DNA of 64,000 nt from Priestia iocasae (GCF_016909075.1 NZ_JAFBFC010000004.1:186001-250000), one strand, 5' to 3'; shown: positions 44,218-54,642, counted from the first letter of the stretch. Numbers and translations are program-made. Notes: generated from the sequence alone by a model not told the origin.

Positions 44218-44994
44218 TTATTGAGCAGTATAACCGCCGTCAATTACAACAGCTTGGCCTGTAACACCTTTAGACATATCACTTGCTAAGAACATAGAGT
44301 AATCAGCAATTTCATCTACAGATAGTAAGCGTTTTTGAGGAACTAATGGATAAATTACTTCTTCTAATACACTTTCTAATGCAACGTTACGCGTTTTTGC
44401 TAGATCTTGTAATTGATTGCGTACAAGTGGTGTATCAACATATCCAGGACAAACCGCATTTACTGTAATACCATGTGCAGCTCCTTCAAGAGCAGATACT
44501 TTTGTTAAACCAATTACACCGTGTTTTGCACTGTTGTAAGCTGCTTTACCAGCAAATCCGATTAGACCATTAATTGACGCCATGTTGATGATACGACCGA
44601 ATTGTTGCTTTTTCATGATTGGGAAAGCATGTTTCGTTGCAACGAATGGTGCAACAAGCATAATTTTTGTTAAAAGTTCAAACTTTTCAGTTGGAAACTC
44701 TTCAATTGGTGATACGAATTGCATACCAGCGTTGTTAATTAATACATCAAGGCGACCGTATTTTTCAACTGTTTCGCTAATCATGTTTTCAATATCACTT
44801 TCGCTTGTTACATCTGCTTTAATGCCATGTGCCTCATATCCTTTTGAAACAAGCGTTTCAGCAGCAGTTTTTACACCTGCTTCATTTAAGTCTGTAAGAA
44901 CGACTTTGGCACCATTTTCAGCGAAACGCTCACCAATTTGATAGCCAATTCCTTGTGCAGCACCTGTAATTAAAACAACTTTGTTAGTTACCAT
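44218..44994 (-). CDS. 3-hydroxybutyrate dehydrogenase (SDR family)
   Basis: A 258-residue classical short-chain dehydrogenase that oxidises 3-hydroxybutyrate to acetoacetate with NAD+. The cofactor site is TGAAQGIG; NNAGMQFVSPIEEFP, the catalytic Ser in NMASINGLIG, and YNSAK (Tyr, Lys) complete the active site. The insertion QLQDLAKTRNVALESVLEEVI (21 residues, key residues QLQDLAK) is typical of this dehydrogenase. AGGAGG precedes the ATG at 44994. It lies 73 bases behind a GntP-type permease on the same strand, so the pair probably imports and oxidises 3-hydroxybutyrate. Confidence 0.92.
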   Translation of the reverse strand: MVTNKVVLITGAAQGIGYQIGERFAENGAKVVLTDLNEAGVKTAAETLVSKGYEAHGIKADVTSESDIENMISETVEKYGRLDVLINNAGMQFVSPIEEFPTEKFELLTKIMLVAPFVATKHAFPIMKKQQFGRIINMASINGLIGFAGKAAYNSAKHGVIGLTKVSALEGAAHGITVNAVCPGYVDTPLVRNQLQDLAKTRNVALESVLEEVIYPLVPQKRLLSVDEIADYSMFLASDMSKGVTGQAVVIDGGYTAQ

Positions 44995-45067
44995 GTTTCT
45001 TCCTCCTAAATCCAAATAGTAAATTTATATACAATAAACAACGTGTTTATGTATAAGCAACATGAGA

Positions 45068-46354
45068 TTAATAGATTCCTAGTGTTCCAAGAGTAATCGC
45101 TACAATCGTTGCGATTGTAGGAATAATGACCGCTACAAAGAAAATATCACGATAAGAATCTTTATGTGTTAAGCCAGTAACAGCAAGAAGCGTTAATAGT
45201 GCTCCGTTATGCGGTAAGATAAGTGCTCCAGAAGCAACGGATGCGATGCGATGAAACGCCTCAGGTGCGATACCTGTAGAAATGGCTAATTCATAGTATT
45301 TGGAACCAAGAGCTTCTAATGCAATTCCCATCCCGCCAGAAGCAGATCCCGTTACACCTGCCATTAATTGAACAGCAAGCGCTTCTGAGATTAATGGGCT
45401 TCCTTTAATGTTCATTAAGAAATTTGTTAAATCTTCAAACCCTGGAACGGCTTTTACAACTGCTCCAAATCCAACTGCAGCACTCGTATTGATAATCGCT
45501 GTAACAGATCCTTGAGCACCTTGGTTAATAGAAGGTAAGAAGATTGCTAGTTTTTTTGCATTTAAAGCCATTAATAGCAATGTTCCTACAATCATAGAAG
45601 GGATGATGTTCCACTTTAATACATTTAATGTTACAACAATCACAAGTAGCGGTAAAAATGATAAAAATGGATTTGGTAGAGATGATGCATCCTCTGTTTT
45701 TACATCTTTACTTTGTTTCGGCTCAGTAAATACATCACCTTGAGCAGTTAATTGTTTTTGTCTCCATGCTAAGTAGAAATATCCTCCCACTGCCATAATG
45801 AGACCAGATACGATTCCGATAATAGGTGCCGCCATTGGATCTGTTTTAAAATATTGCATCGGAATTAAGTTTTGAATTTGCGGTGTTCCCGGAAGCGCTG
45901 TCATGGTGAAAGTAAAGGCTCCAAGCGCAATGGTACCAGGAATTAACTTACGAGAGATGTTTGCTTCTCTAAATAACGCAATAGAAATCGGATAAATGGC
46001 AAATACCACAACGAATAAGCTAACGCCTCCATATGTAAGAACAGCAGCACCGATTAATACACCTAAAATTGCACGTTGTTTTCCTACTACTTTCGTAACC
46101 CATAATGCTACTGATTTTGCTGCGCCAGTATCTTCCATCAGTTTACCAAAAATTGCGCCAAGCATAAAGACGGGAAACCATGCCTTCACAAAATCAACAA
46201 AGCCTTGCATATAGACATCTGTGTATGTAGGTAGGAGTTCCAAACCACTAATTAGTGCAACAACTCCTGCTACTAGAGGGGCTAGCCAAACAATTGACCA
46301 TCCTTTGTAAGCTAGAAGCATTAATAAAATAAGTCCAATAATAATGCTAATCAT
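45068..46354 (-). CDS. GntP-family permease, probable 3-hydroxybutyrate/organic acid uptake
   Basis: A 428-residue transporter with about twelve helices. GntP/CitM-superfamily features include IIIGLILLMLLAYKGWSIVW, AVLTYGGVSLFVVVFAIYPI, TMTALPGTPQIQNLIP and ASVASGALILPHNGALLTLL. GntP itself carries gluconate, but relatives next to 3-hydroxybutyrate dehydrogenase (YxjC-like) are thought to carry hydroxybutyrate. AAAGGAG before the ATG. Its promoter at 46415..46443 is overlaid by palindromes that a regulator could occupy. Confidence 0.9.
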   Translation of the reverse strand: MISIIIGLILLMLLAYKGWSIVWLAPLVAGVVALISGLELLPTYTDVYMQGFVDFVKAWFPVFMLGAIFGKLMEDTGAAKSVALWVTKVVGKQRAILGVLIGAAVLTYGGVSLFVVVFAIYPISIALFREANISRKLIPGTIALGAFTFTMTALPGTPQIQNLIPMQYFKTDPMAAPIIGIVSGLIMAVGGYFYLAWRQKQLTAQGDVFTEPKQSKDVKTEDASSLPNPFLSFLPLLVIVVTLNVLKWNIIPSMIVGTLLLMALNAKKLAIFLPSINQGAQGSVTAIINTSAAVGFGAVVKAVPGFEDLTNFLMNIKGSPLISEALAVQLMAGVTGSASGGMGIALEALGSKYYELAISTGIAPEAFHRIASVASGALILPHNGALLTLLAVTGLTHKDSYRDIFFVAVIIPTIATIVAITLGTLGIY

Positions 46355-46379
46355 GATCTATGACTCCTTTAAATTATTA

Positions 46380-46414
46380 AGTTACTATAAGTAACTATGT
46401 AAGTAACGGTTACT
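46380..46414. promoter_or_regulatory. two palindromic operator-like sites before gntP
   Basis: AGTTACT-ATA-AGTAACT (46380..46396) and AGTAAC-G-GTTACT (46402..46414), both built from the AGTAAC/GTTACT half-site. They lie directly downstream of the -10 box of the minus-strand promoter, a position for repression. HxlR/YodB-type regulators bind TACT...AGTA palindromes. Confidence 0.6.
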
Positions 46415-46443
46415 ATTATATTTTTTGTTCACAAAATCGTCAA
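46415..46443 (-). promoter_or_regulatory. sigma-A promoter of gntP-bdh
   Basis: On the minus strand TTGACG, a 17-base spacer and a perfect TATAAT. The operator-like palindromes follow immediately. Confidence 0.75.
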
Positions 46444-46550
46444 GGTATTCTTAATTGATTTATTTTAAATTAACTATTACTAATAAATAGTTAATTTAAT
46501 ATGAACTACTATCTTGCTGATAGAAAACTCTTGCACGAAGGTTTTCTGGG

Positions 46551-46562
46551 AGTAAACTTACT
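46551..46562. promoter_or_regulatory. third AGTAA/TTACT palindrome
   Basis: AGTAAACTTACT is a perfect 12-base palindrome between the gntP promoter and the HxlR gene, with half-sites close to those at 46380..46414; it could serve autoregulation. Confidence 0.4.
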
Positions 46563-46702
46563 TAACAAAGCCTTCTTGTCATGACGTTTCTTTTTGTCAA
46601 ACTTTGTTGCTCGTAAAAGTTTGTATTTACAAAATAGATGAGTCTTGTTGTATGATAAGGATGGGAAAAGAAATGCTTTTGCAGATGAGGGGGGCTTTTG
46701 TC

Positions 46703-47011
46703 GTGGAGACTATGAGAGTATATTCAAAAACCGAGCTCTCATTTGAAATCATTAGTCGAAAATGGATGTGTTTTATCGTTCATACATTAGCAAACGGACC
46801 AAAACGTTTTGCTGAAATAAGTGCTGCGATTCCGAATATTAGCAATCGGGTGTTAACAGAACGGATAAAAGAACTAGAAGATTTAGAGATTATTAATCGC
46901 AATGTCATTCCTCATCGACCTGTACGTATTGAATACAGCTTAACGGAAAAGGGAAAAGCGTTAAGCGATGTATTAAACGAGGTTGGTAAATGGGCAGGAA
47001 AGTGGATGTAA
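46703..47011 (+). CDS. HxlR-family transcriptional regulator
   Basis: A 102-residue winged-helix protein. The family blocks are present: FEIISRKWMCFIVHTLANGPKRFAEI, then ISNRVLTERIKELEDLEIINRNVIPHRPVRIEYSLTEKG. Regulators of this family often sense reactive electrophiles or metabolites and bind AGTA-type palindromes. Unlike YodB, it has only one Cys in the N-terminal part. Start is GTG at 46703 with GAGGGGGG eight bases upstream; the open frame back to 46604 was rejected because relatives are about this short. It diverges from gntP-bdh and is the obvious candidate regulator. Confidence 0.87.
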   Translation: METMRVYSKTELSFEIISRKWMCFIVHTLANGPKRFAEISAAIPNISNRVLTERIKELEDLEIINRNVIPHRPVRIEYSLTEKGKALSDVLNEVGKWAGKWM

Positions 47012-47050
47012 AAAAGGTCATCGAGCAAGTGTTGCTCGATGACCTTTTTT
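47010..47050. terminator. bidirectional terminator
   Basis: Perfect 19-base stem (AAAAAAGGTCATCGAGCAA and its inverse) with a 3-base loop between convergent genes. Confidence 0.95.
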
Positions 47051-47327
47051 AGTGCTGAATTTTAAATTGTTTGTCGTTCTCTAATGCGCTTTTATGTGCA
47101 ATTTCTACTGAATCAACATGACTAAAACGGTGTGGTCCTTTTCTTAAAGTAGAAACGAAAGTATCAACACGAGGTTTTGGGCCTTCTACTTCAACCTCAA
47201 CAGACCCATCTTCGCAATTTCTAACCCAACCTGTAAGACCATATTCGATAGCTGTTAACTGTGTGAATTGTCTAAAACCAACACCTTGAACGTGACCTTT
47301 CATTTTCAGATGTATGCGGATATTCAT
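47049..47327 (-). CDS. acyP: acylphosphatase
   Basis: A 92-residue acylphosphatase, which hydrolyses carboxyl-phosphate bonds such as that of acetyl phosphate. The phosphate-binding loop is GHVQGVGFRQF with catalytic Arg19; the catalytic Asn37 is in GWVRNCEDGSVEVEVEG. GAGGTG precedes the ATG. Length matches the family (about 90). Single gene. Confidence 0.95.
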   Translation of the reverse strand: MNIRIHLKMKGHVQGVGFRQFTQLTAIEYGLTGWVRNCEDGSVEVEVEGPKPRVDTFVSTLRKGPHRFSHVDSVEIAHKSALENDKQFKIQH

Positions 47328-47472
47328 TGATTTTCACCTCTATATTCACTATTCCCAAATGAAAGTAATCAAAACAAAAGAGGAAAATTAGCGCTTAACC
47401 TCGAATATATATTAACTTATGTCATTTGAATATGACTCTACATGACAGACAGAAGAAAGAAGGTTTTTTACT

Positions 47473-48687
47473 ATGCAAGTTGCAGTAAAAGCGAGTCAAT
47501 CAGAAACACGGACGATGTATAACATTTTATTTCTCATTAGCTTAGGTCACTTTTTAAATGACTCGATGCAATCGGTTATACCTGCTATTTTCCCAATCAT
47601 AGGAAAATCTATGAGCTTATCGTTTACGCAAATTGGGTGGATTGCCTTTGTGTTAAACATGACCTCTTCGATCATGCAACCAGTGTTTGGGTATTATGCA
47701 GACAAACGATCTTCACCGTTTTTATTACCGCTTGCCATGTCATTTAGTATGATAGGAATGGTTGGCTTAGCATTTGCCCCAAGCTTTTATTGGGTGTTGC
47801 TTTCGGTCTTTTTTGTTGGATTAGGTTCAGCTATTTTTCATCCAGAGGGTTCAAGAGTAGCCTATATGGCAGCGGGTGAAAAGCGTGGTTTGGCACAATC
47901 TATTTATCAAGTAGGTGGAAACACTGGTCAGTCGATGGCCCCTCTATTTACCGCTTTTATCTTTGTTCCGCTTGGCCAAATAGGATCCATTTGGTTTACG
48001 GTTCTTGCAGCTGTCGCTATTGTGGTTCTACTCTATGTATCAACGTGGTATAAACAGAAATTAAGGCTAACACAGCCTGTTAGAAAACAAGGAAGGACTG
48101 TTCAAAGCAAACCATTAAAAAAACAAGTAAAGTTTGCAATGGCTCTTCTAGTATTCCTTGTCTTTGCTCGATCGTGGTATGGTTCAGGTATTTCAAATTA
48201 TTATCAATTCTATTTAATTGATTATTATAATTTGACCATCAAGAGCGCACAGTTTTACCTATTTGTGTTTATGATTGCAGGGGTACTAGGCACCTTTTTT
48301 GGGGGACCTTTAGCCGATCGTTTCGGAAAGCGAAATATTATGATGTTATCTATGTTAGGTGCAGCTCCTTTAACATTGTTACTTCCTTATGTACCTCTAA
48401 TTGCTGTTACACCGTTCTTTTTTCTAATTGGCTTTATTTTATCATCTAGCTTTAGTGTAACAGTTGTATATGCTCAAGAGTTATTACCAGGAAAAATAGG
48501 AATGGTTTCAGGGTTAATTGTAGGCCTTGCATTTGGAATGGGTGCTTTAGGTTCTATTGTATTAGGGAAGTTAGCGGATGTGTATAGTTTACGGTTTATC
48601 ATGATTTTGTGTAGCTTTTTACCGCTCATAGGGGTATTAACATGGTTGTTACCAACTGATAAACGAATACATGAGCTTAATCAATAA
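47473..48687 (+). CDS. MFS transporter, fosmidomycin resistance (Fsr) type
   Basis: A 404-residue, twelve-helix transporter of the Fsr subgroup: FLISLGHFLNDSMQSVIPAIFPI at helix 1, then FFVGLGSAIFHPEGSRVA and QVGGNTGQSMAPLF. Escherichia coli Fsr expels fosmidomycin, and relatives also occur without known drugs. GAAAGAAGG before the ATG. Single gene. Its presence together with fosB means the window has two proteins linked to phosphonic acid antibiotics, though export of fosmidomycin here is inference. Confidence 0.88.
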   Translation: MQVAVKASQSETRTMYNILFLISLGHFLNDSMQSVIPAIFPIIGKSMSLSFTQIGWIAFVLNMTSSIMQPVFGYYADKRSSPFLLPLAMSFSMIGMVGLAFAPSFYWVLLSVFFVGLGSAIFHPEGSRVAYMAAGEKRGLAQSIYQVGGNTGQSMAPLFTAFIFVPLGQIGSIWFTVLAAVAIVVLLYVSTWYKQKLRLTQPVRKQGRTVQSKPLKKQVKFAMALLVFLVFARSWYGSGISNYYQFYLIDYYNLTIKSAQFYLFVFMIAGVLGTFFGGPLADRFGKRNIMMLSMLGAAPLTLLLPYVPLIAVTPFFFLIGFILSSSFSVTVVYAQELLPGKIGMVSGLIVGLAFGMGALGSIVLGKLADVYSLRFIMILCSFLPLIGVLTWLLPTDKRIHELNQ

Positions 48688-48819
48688 CAATCTATATTTT
48701 GCTTTCTAAGCGATGTCCAACGGATTTTTGTTTTTGGCATCGCTATTTTTGTATGTTTTGTGAACGTTATTCCTTTCTTTGTCCCTGTTCCATATAATGG
48801 TATTAGGGGAGGGGTCTGT

Positions 48820-49872
48820 ATGAGCATACAATTACGCAAGCAAAAGGTAACGTTATACATTTTTTTAATGACTTTAGTCATTTTTTCAAATTACGCAGTG
48901 TACACTTTTCCAGTTTTAGAGTCTATACCAAAGAGTGCTGTCCTAGGATCTCTGTTTGATTTCTTAGTTGTGTGTCCACTTTTAACCTATTTCTTTATTC
49001 TACGAAAGAGATATTCTCTAAAATATATGGTGCCTGTAATATTTGCTGGATATGTTGTTGCAAAGCTTGTCATTCCACATCACTACTTAGCACCTTATTC
49101 CTTCATTCCGTACCTGTTTATCGCAGGGGAACTAGCATTTGTAGCGTTAGAACTCTTTATTCTTTATAAACTTATTGTGAAATTACCAACTATTATTCGC
49201 ACATTTTCTAGTATGAAGAGTGAATGGCCTTACGTATCGGTGCGTCTACAAGCAGCCGTAGGGAAACATGTAGGAGTCAATCCACTCATCCATGCATTAA
49301 CATCTGAAGTGACGATGTTCTACTACGCATTTTTATCATGGAGAGCTCGTCCGTCGCAATCTTGTTATCCAACCTTTACATTTCATAAAAAAACAAGTGT
49401 GATTGCGATGAATATTATGATCATTCATGCCATTTTAATCGAGACCATTGGCTTTCACTATTTGCTTAGCGAGTGGAATCACATTGTTTCTTGGGTATTG
49501 CTAATTTTAAACATTTATACAGTTTTGTTTTTTATCGGAGAAATTCAGGCAATTCGAAAATGTCCGTTTATCATAAGTGACAAAAAAATGATCATGCAAG
49601 TGGGATTAACAAAATGTTTAATCTTGCCGATTGAAAAAATTAAAAACATGGATTATTACGAAGAATCGAGTAAACTTTCGAAGCAAGAAGAAAAGATGCT
49701 TTTTGACGCAACAGTTAGCGATTTATTCAAGCAGCCTCCACAATTTGAGATTACGCTTAAAGAGCCTGTTACTGCTTATTACTTATTCGGTAAAAGGAAA
49801 CAAGTGAATAAAGTGTGGGTCACTGTCGATGAGCCAGAATCATTTCTGCAAGTACTCAAACCAAAAGGATGA
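48820..49872 (+). CDS. polytopic membrane protein of unknown function (350 aa)
   Basis: A 350-residue membrane protein with about six helices in the first 240 residues (TLYIFLMTLVIFSNYAVYTF, LGSLFDFLVVCPLLTYFFIL, IPYLFIAGELAFVALELFIL, then a pair near 205-245) and a cytosolic C-terminal part (LILPIEKIKNMDYYEESSKL). In Bacillus genomes similar proteins are often labelled beta-carotene 15,15'-monooxygenase, a label I would not trust. GGGGAGGGG precedes the ATG at 48820. Function unknown. Confidence 0.75.
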   Translation: MSIQLRKQKVTLYIFLMTLVIFSNYAVYTFPVLESIPKSAVLGSLFDFLVVCPLLTYFFILRKRYSLKYMVPVIFAGYVVAKLVIPHHYLAPYSFIPYLFIAGELAFVALELFILYKLIVKLPTIIRTFSSMKSEWPYVSVRLQAAVGKHVGVNPLIHALTSEVTMFYYAFLSWRARPSQSCYPTFTFHKKTSVIAMNIMIIHAILIETIGFHYLLSEWNHIVSWVLLILNIYTVLFFIGEIQAIRKCPFIISDKKMIMQVGLTKCLILPIEKIKNMDYYEESSKLSKQEEKMLFDATVSDLFKQPPQFEITLKEPVTAYYLFGKRKQVNKVWVTVDEPESFLQVLKPKG

Positions 49873-49890
49873 CGGGTGTCATCCTTTTGG
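49861..49890. terminator. bidirectional terminator
   Basis: CCAAAAGGATGAC pairs with GTCATCCTTTTGG around a 4-base loop; it overlaps the ends of both convergent genes. Confidence 0.88.
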
Positions 49891-50409
49891 TTTGTAGTGA
49901 AGCTCAATAAATCCAGATTCATATGATTTTTGATGCGTTAACACTAATACAGACTGATCATTCACATTCTTAAATAACGGTATTCCGTTTCCAAGTATGA
50001 GAGGAACGATAAATAACATGTACTCATCAATTAAGTGTTCTTGTTGAAACAACTGAATGAGTGCTCCACCACCAATCAGCCAAATCTTGTTTCCATCTGC
50101 TTCTTTTAATTTCTTTATCGTAGGGCTTACTTCTTGTGGCGAAATAAATGCTATATCCTCATTAAGGGTGTCGGTACGAGGAGAGGATGTCACAACAAAA
50201 CACTTTTTCCCTTTATACGGAAACTCTCCAAATGTTAGCACTTGCTCATAGGTTTTTCTTCCCATAAAGATCGTGTCGACGGTTTCATAGAACTCTTCAT
50301 ATCCGTATGACTCGTTTCCTCCTGCTTCATGTAACCAAGCAACATCTCCATTTTCCTTCGCAATATAGCCATCGATCGTTGCAGCTATATATAAGACAAC
50401 GTTTCTCAT
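49879..50409 (-). CDS. dihydrofolate reductase family protein (RibD C-terminal-like)
   Basis: A 176-residue NADPH-binding reductase fold. Family blocks: the start VVLYIAATIDGYIAKENGDVAWL, TIFMGRKTYEQVL in the cofactor region, and IWLIGGGALIQLFQQEHLIDEY. Members reduce pteridines, riboflavin precursors or unknown substrates. AAGGAG lies before the ATG at 50409, which sets the start; the frame is open to 50439. It diverges from a YafY-type regulator with a palindrome between the two. Confidence 0.88.
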   Translation of the reverse strand: MRNVVLYIAATIDGYIAKENGDVAWLHEAGGNESYGYEEFYETVDTIFMGRKTYEQVLTFGEFPYKGKKCFVVTSSPRTDTLNEDIAFISPQEVSPTIKKLKEADGNKIWLIGGGALIQLFQQEHLIDEYMLFIVPLILGNGIPLFKNVNDQSVLVLTHQKSYESGFIELHYKPKG

Positions 50410-50467
50410 GGTCTCACTCCTTATTTGTATGTTTTTCACCTGCTTCTATATAATAACAACTAACTAC

Positions 50468-50480
50468 GACAATTATTGTC
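50468..50480. promoter_or_regulatory. palindrome between the reductase and YafY genes
   Basis: GACAAT-T-ATTGTC, a perfect 13-base palindrome in the 89-base divergent gap. It is a likely binding site for the adjacent regulator. Confidence 0.5.
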
Positions 50481-50498
50481 ATATTAAAAGGAGAAAAT

Positions 50499-51431
50499 AT
50501 GACCAAATCAAATCGTTTATTAAAAATGTGGATGTATGTTAACTCAAAGCGAACGTTCACGGCAAGAGAGCTGGCAGATGAATTCGGTGTATCAGTCCGC
50601 ACCGTTCAACGAGATTTAATCGATTTAAGTGAATGGGGTGTGCCATTATATGCAGAACAAGGAAGAGAAGGTGGATACCGCCTTTTAACAAACCGTATGT
50701 TGCCGCCCATTTTCTTTACAGAAGAGGAAGCAACGGCTATGTTCTTTGGTTTTCAATCACTTGAATATTATCGAACACTTCCTTTTAAAGCAGAAGTAGA
50801 TGCAGCCCTTCAAAAATTTTATACGAATTTGCCGCAAGATGCACGAATCAAAATCGATAAAATGAAAGACATCCTTGTTTTTTGGACATCTTATCGAGAG
50901 ATAGAAGCACCAGAATTGAACACGTTACTACATGCAGTGATTGAAGGATTAGTTATCTCTTGTCGTTATGAGTCAAAGAGCGGAATAAAGGAGATAAACG
51001 TAAAGCCTCTTGGTATTTACAGCTTGAATGGACTTTGGTACTGTCCTGCGTATTCTTATATACGAGAGCGTGTTCTTTTGTATCGGGTTGATCGAATGAG
51101 TCAAATAATTGAAATAGGAACAGATGCATTAGAACTCCCAACGTTAAAACAATGGCTAAAAGGAGAGAACGTGAAACAGCCAGTTTTATTAAAGGTTGAG
51201 TTGAACACAGTAGGAGTTCGTCACTGTCGAACAAATCCTTTGTTCGAAAAGCATGTCATGAAACAGGGCGAATCATGGTTGCTTGAGATGGAAATTGAAA
51301 AAGAAGAAGTCGCTTTTGTTGCTTCTTTTTTTTATGAATTAGGGCGTGATGCGATTGTGAAGGAGCCAATTGAAATGAGGCAATTTATTCGTCAAAAAGC
51401 AGAAGAAGTTTTATCATTGTATTCATCATAA
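50499..51431 (+). CDS. YafY-family transcriptional regulator (HTH_11 plus WYL domain)
   Basis: A 310-residue regulator. The N-terminal winged helix is RLLKMWMYVNSKRTFTARELADEFGVSVRTVQRDLIDL; the WYL domain spans about 135-215 with LNGLWYCPAYSYIRERVLLYRVDRM, and a C-terminal extension domain follows. WYL domains bind nucleic acid or small ligands and respond to DNA damage or metabolic cues. AAAAGGAG precedes the ATG. It diverges from the reductase gene and is followed 20 bases later by a luciferase-like enzyme, so one or both may be its targets. Confidence 0.9.
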   Translation: MTKSNRLLKMWMYVNSKRTFTARELADEFGVSVRTVQRDLIDLSEWGVPLYAEQGREGGYRLLTNRMLPPIFFTEEEATAMFFGFQSLEYYRTLPFKAEVDAALQKFYTNLPQDARIKIDKMKDILVFWTSYREIEAPELNTLLHAVIEGLVISCRYESKSGIKEINVKPLGIYSLNGLWYCPAYSYIRERVLLYRVDRMSQIIEIGTDALELPTLKQWLKGENVKQPVLLKVELNTVGVRHCRTNPLFEKHVMKQGESWLLEMEIEKEEVAFVASFFYELGRDAIVKEPIEMRQFIRQKAEEVLSLYSS

Positions 51432-51451
51432 AAAAAGAAAGGATTTCCACA

Positions 51452-52474
51452 ATGATTACATTAAGTGTGTTAGATCAGTCGCCTGTATCAAGTGGCTATA
51501 CAGCACAAGATGCATTAAAGCAAACCGTCGAACTAGCAAAATGGACGGATGAGTTAGGCTACAATCGGTTTTGGGTAGCAGAGCATCATAATACAAATGG
51601 GCTTGCAGGGTCATCACCACTTTTGATGATGACACATCTAGCGTCTCAAACAAGTCATATACGAATTGGTTCTGGGGGCGTATTGTTACCACAGTATAGT
51701 TCTTATAAAGTAGCAGAAGATGTACAACTACTTGAAAATTTGTATCCAAATCGGATTGATTTAGGGCTAGGTCGGTCCCCAGGTGGAGATGCTCTGACGA
51801 GACTTGCTTTAACAGACGGTGTGCGTAAGAGTTTAAATGAATTTCCACGACAAGTTCAATCACTAATTGGACACTTAACGGATTCACTGCCTAGAGAGCA
51901 TGATTTCTACGGTGTACGGGCATTTCCGAAAAGTGAAACAAAACCTCAATTATGGCAACTTGGGATTAATAAAAGAGGAGGGAGAGCTGCAGGAGAGCTT
52001 GGAATCTCATTTACATTTGGGCACTTTATTCAACCGATTGGGGGACAAGAAGCGATCCAGAGCTACCATGATAGCTTTGTCCCTTCTTCTTATCAACAAA
52101 CTCCACATACGAATGTATGTATCTTTGTTGTATGTGCAGAAACGGAAGAAGAAGCAACGATGCATGCGAAAACATTGGATTTATGGTTATTAAAGGTGGA
52201 AAGAGGAGGAGATACAACTGTTCCAAGTATCGACGAGGCTAGCCGCTATGTTTACACGGACGAAGAGCGAAAGAAAATCGAACGAAATCGAAGACGGATG
52301 CTTGTGGGGGATGTTGCGACAGTGAAGCGTGCCCTTCTTTTTCTACAAGAGAAGTATCAAAATGATGAATTTCTAATCATTACGAATATTCATGACTTTG
52401 AAGCGAAGAAAAAGTCATATGCACTATTAGCAGAAGCGTTTAAACAAGGAAAAAGCGACAACAGCTCTTTATAA
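51452..52474 (+). CDS. LLM-class flavin-dependent oxidoreductase (luciferase-like)
   Basis: A 340-residue TIM-barrel flavoprotein of the bacterial luciferase superfamily, YceB-like group: SVLDQSPVSSGYTAQDALKQT, FWVAEHHNTNGLAGSSPLLMMTHLA, RIGSGGVLLPQYSSYKVAEDVQLLE and RIDLGLGRSPGGD. These enzymes use reduced FMN and oxygen; the substrate is unknown. AAAGGA before the ATG. It lies just behind the YafY-type regulator and probably shares its transcript. Its terminator begins inside the last codons. Confidence 0.92.
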   Translation: MITLSVLDQSPVSSGYTAQDALKQTVELAKWTDELGYNRFWVAEHHNTNGLAGSSPLLMMTHLASQTSHIRIGSGGVLLPQYSSYKVAEDVQLLENLYPNRIDLGLGRSPGGDALTRLALTDGVRKSLNEFPRQVQSLIGHLTDSLPREHDFYGVRAFPKSETKPQLWQLGINKRGGRAAGELGISFTFGHFIQPIGGQEAIQSYHDSFVPSSYQQTPHTNVCIFVVCAETEEEATMHAKTLDLWLLKVERGGDTTVPSIDEASRYVYTDEERKKIERNRRRMLVGDVATVKRALLFLQEKYQNDEFLIITNIHDFEAKKKSYALLAEAFKQGKSDNSSL

Positions 52475-52490
52475 GGCTGTTGTCGCTTTT
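52451..52490 (+). terminator. terminator starting inside the coding end
   Basis: AAAAGCGACAACAG pairs perfectly with CTGTTGTCGCTTTT around a 12-base loop; the left arm encodes the last residues of the luciferase-like protein. Confidence 0.9.
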
Positions 52491-52492
52491 AG

Positions 52493-52768
52493 TTAAGAAG
52501 CAATGCGTTTTAAGAAAAGATTTAAAGCCGTTACCACTGTTGTGCCAACAATAATCATAATACCAACAAATGTAAGGGCTAACTGTTCAAAGCCACCAGT
52601 AACAACAAAATTAATTCCAATTAGAATTAAACTAAGACCGAATAGTCCTAATGCAATTTTATATTCATATCGACGAGTAGGATATGCAGCTTTTAAGAAA
52701 GCGGTTACAATTGTGAGTAAAAAGATAAAAATAATTCCGACGTATACTAATCCACCAACTAAACTCAT
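52493..52768 (-). CDS. small membrane protein (91 aa), unknown
   Basis: A 91-residue protein with three hydrophobic stretches: GGLVYVGIIFIFLLTIVTAF, ALGLFGLSLILIGINFVV and LALTFVGIMIIVGTTVVTAL. No family was recognised. AAAGGAGG lies at good spacing before the ATG at 52768; the frame is open to 52840 but without a site. Single gene. Confidence 0.75.
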   Translation of the reverse strand: MSLVGGLVYVGIIFIFLLTIVTAFLKAAYPTRRYEYKIALGLFGLSLILIGINFVVTGGFEQLALTFVGIMIIVGTTVVTALNLFLKRIAS

Positions 52769-52945
52769 ATGATGGTCCTCCTTTATGAAAGAACTGGTTT
52801 GATTAACTTTATTTAACATTAGTATAAAGTTTTTAGACAATTTTGTCTATATATTTTTCACAATTTGTTCACAAATTAGTACGAAAATGTTCATAATTTG
52901 TCAGAGAGTTGATCATTTTATAAAATTCCCTACGGTTCCCTAACA

Positions 52946-52979
52946 TAAAAAAGTGAGTGACCGTTAAGGTCACTCACTA
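52946..52979 (-). terminator. terminator of the ABC-F gene
   Basis: On the minus strand AGTGAGTGACC pairs with GGTCACTCACT around a 5-base loop and is followed by T residues. Confidence 0.9.
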
Positions 52980-52986
52980 TAGATCA

Positions 52987-54642
<1,656 letters not shown>

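Noticed and set aside
44582-44941. 119-codon plus-strand frame across the hydroxybutyrate dehydrogenase gene
   Set aside because: Shadow of the strongly supported minus-strand SDR gene.
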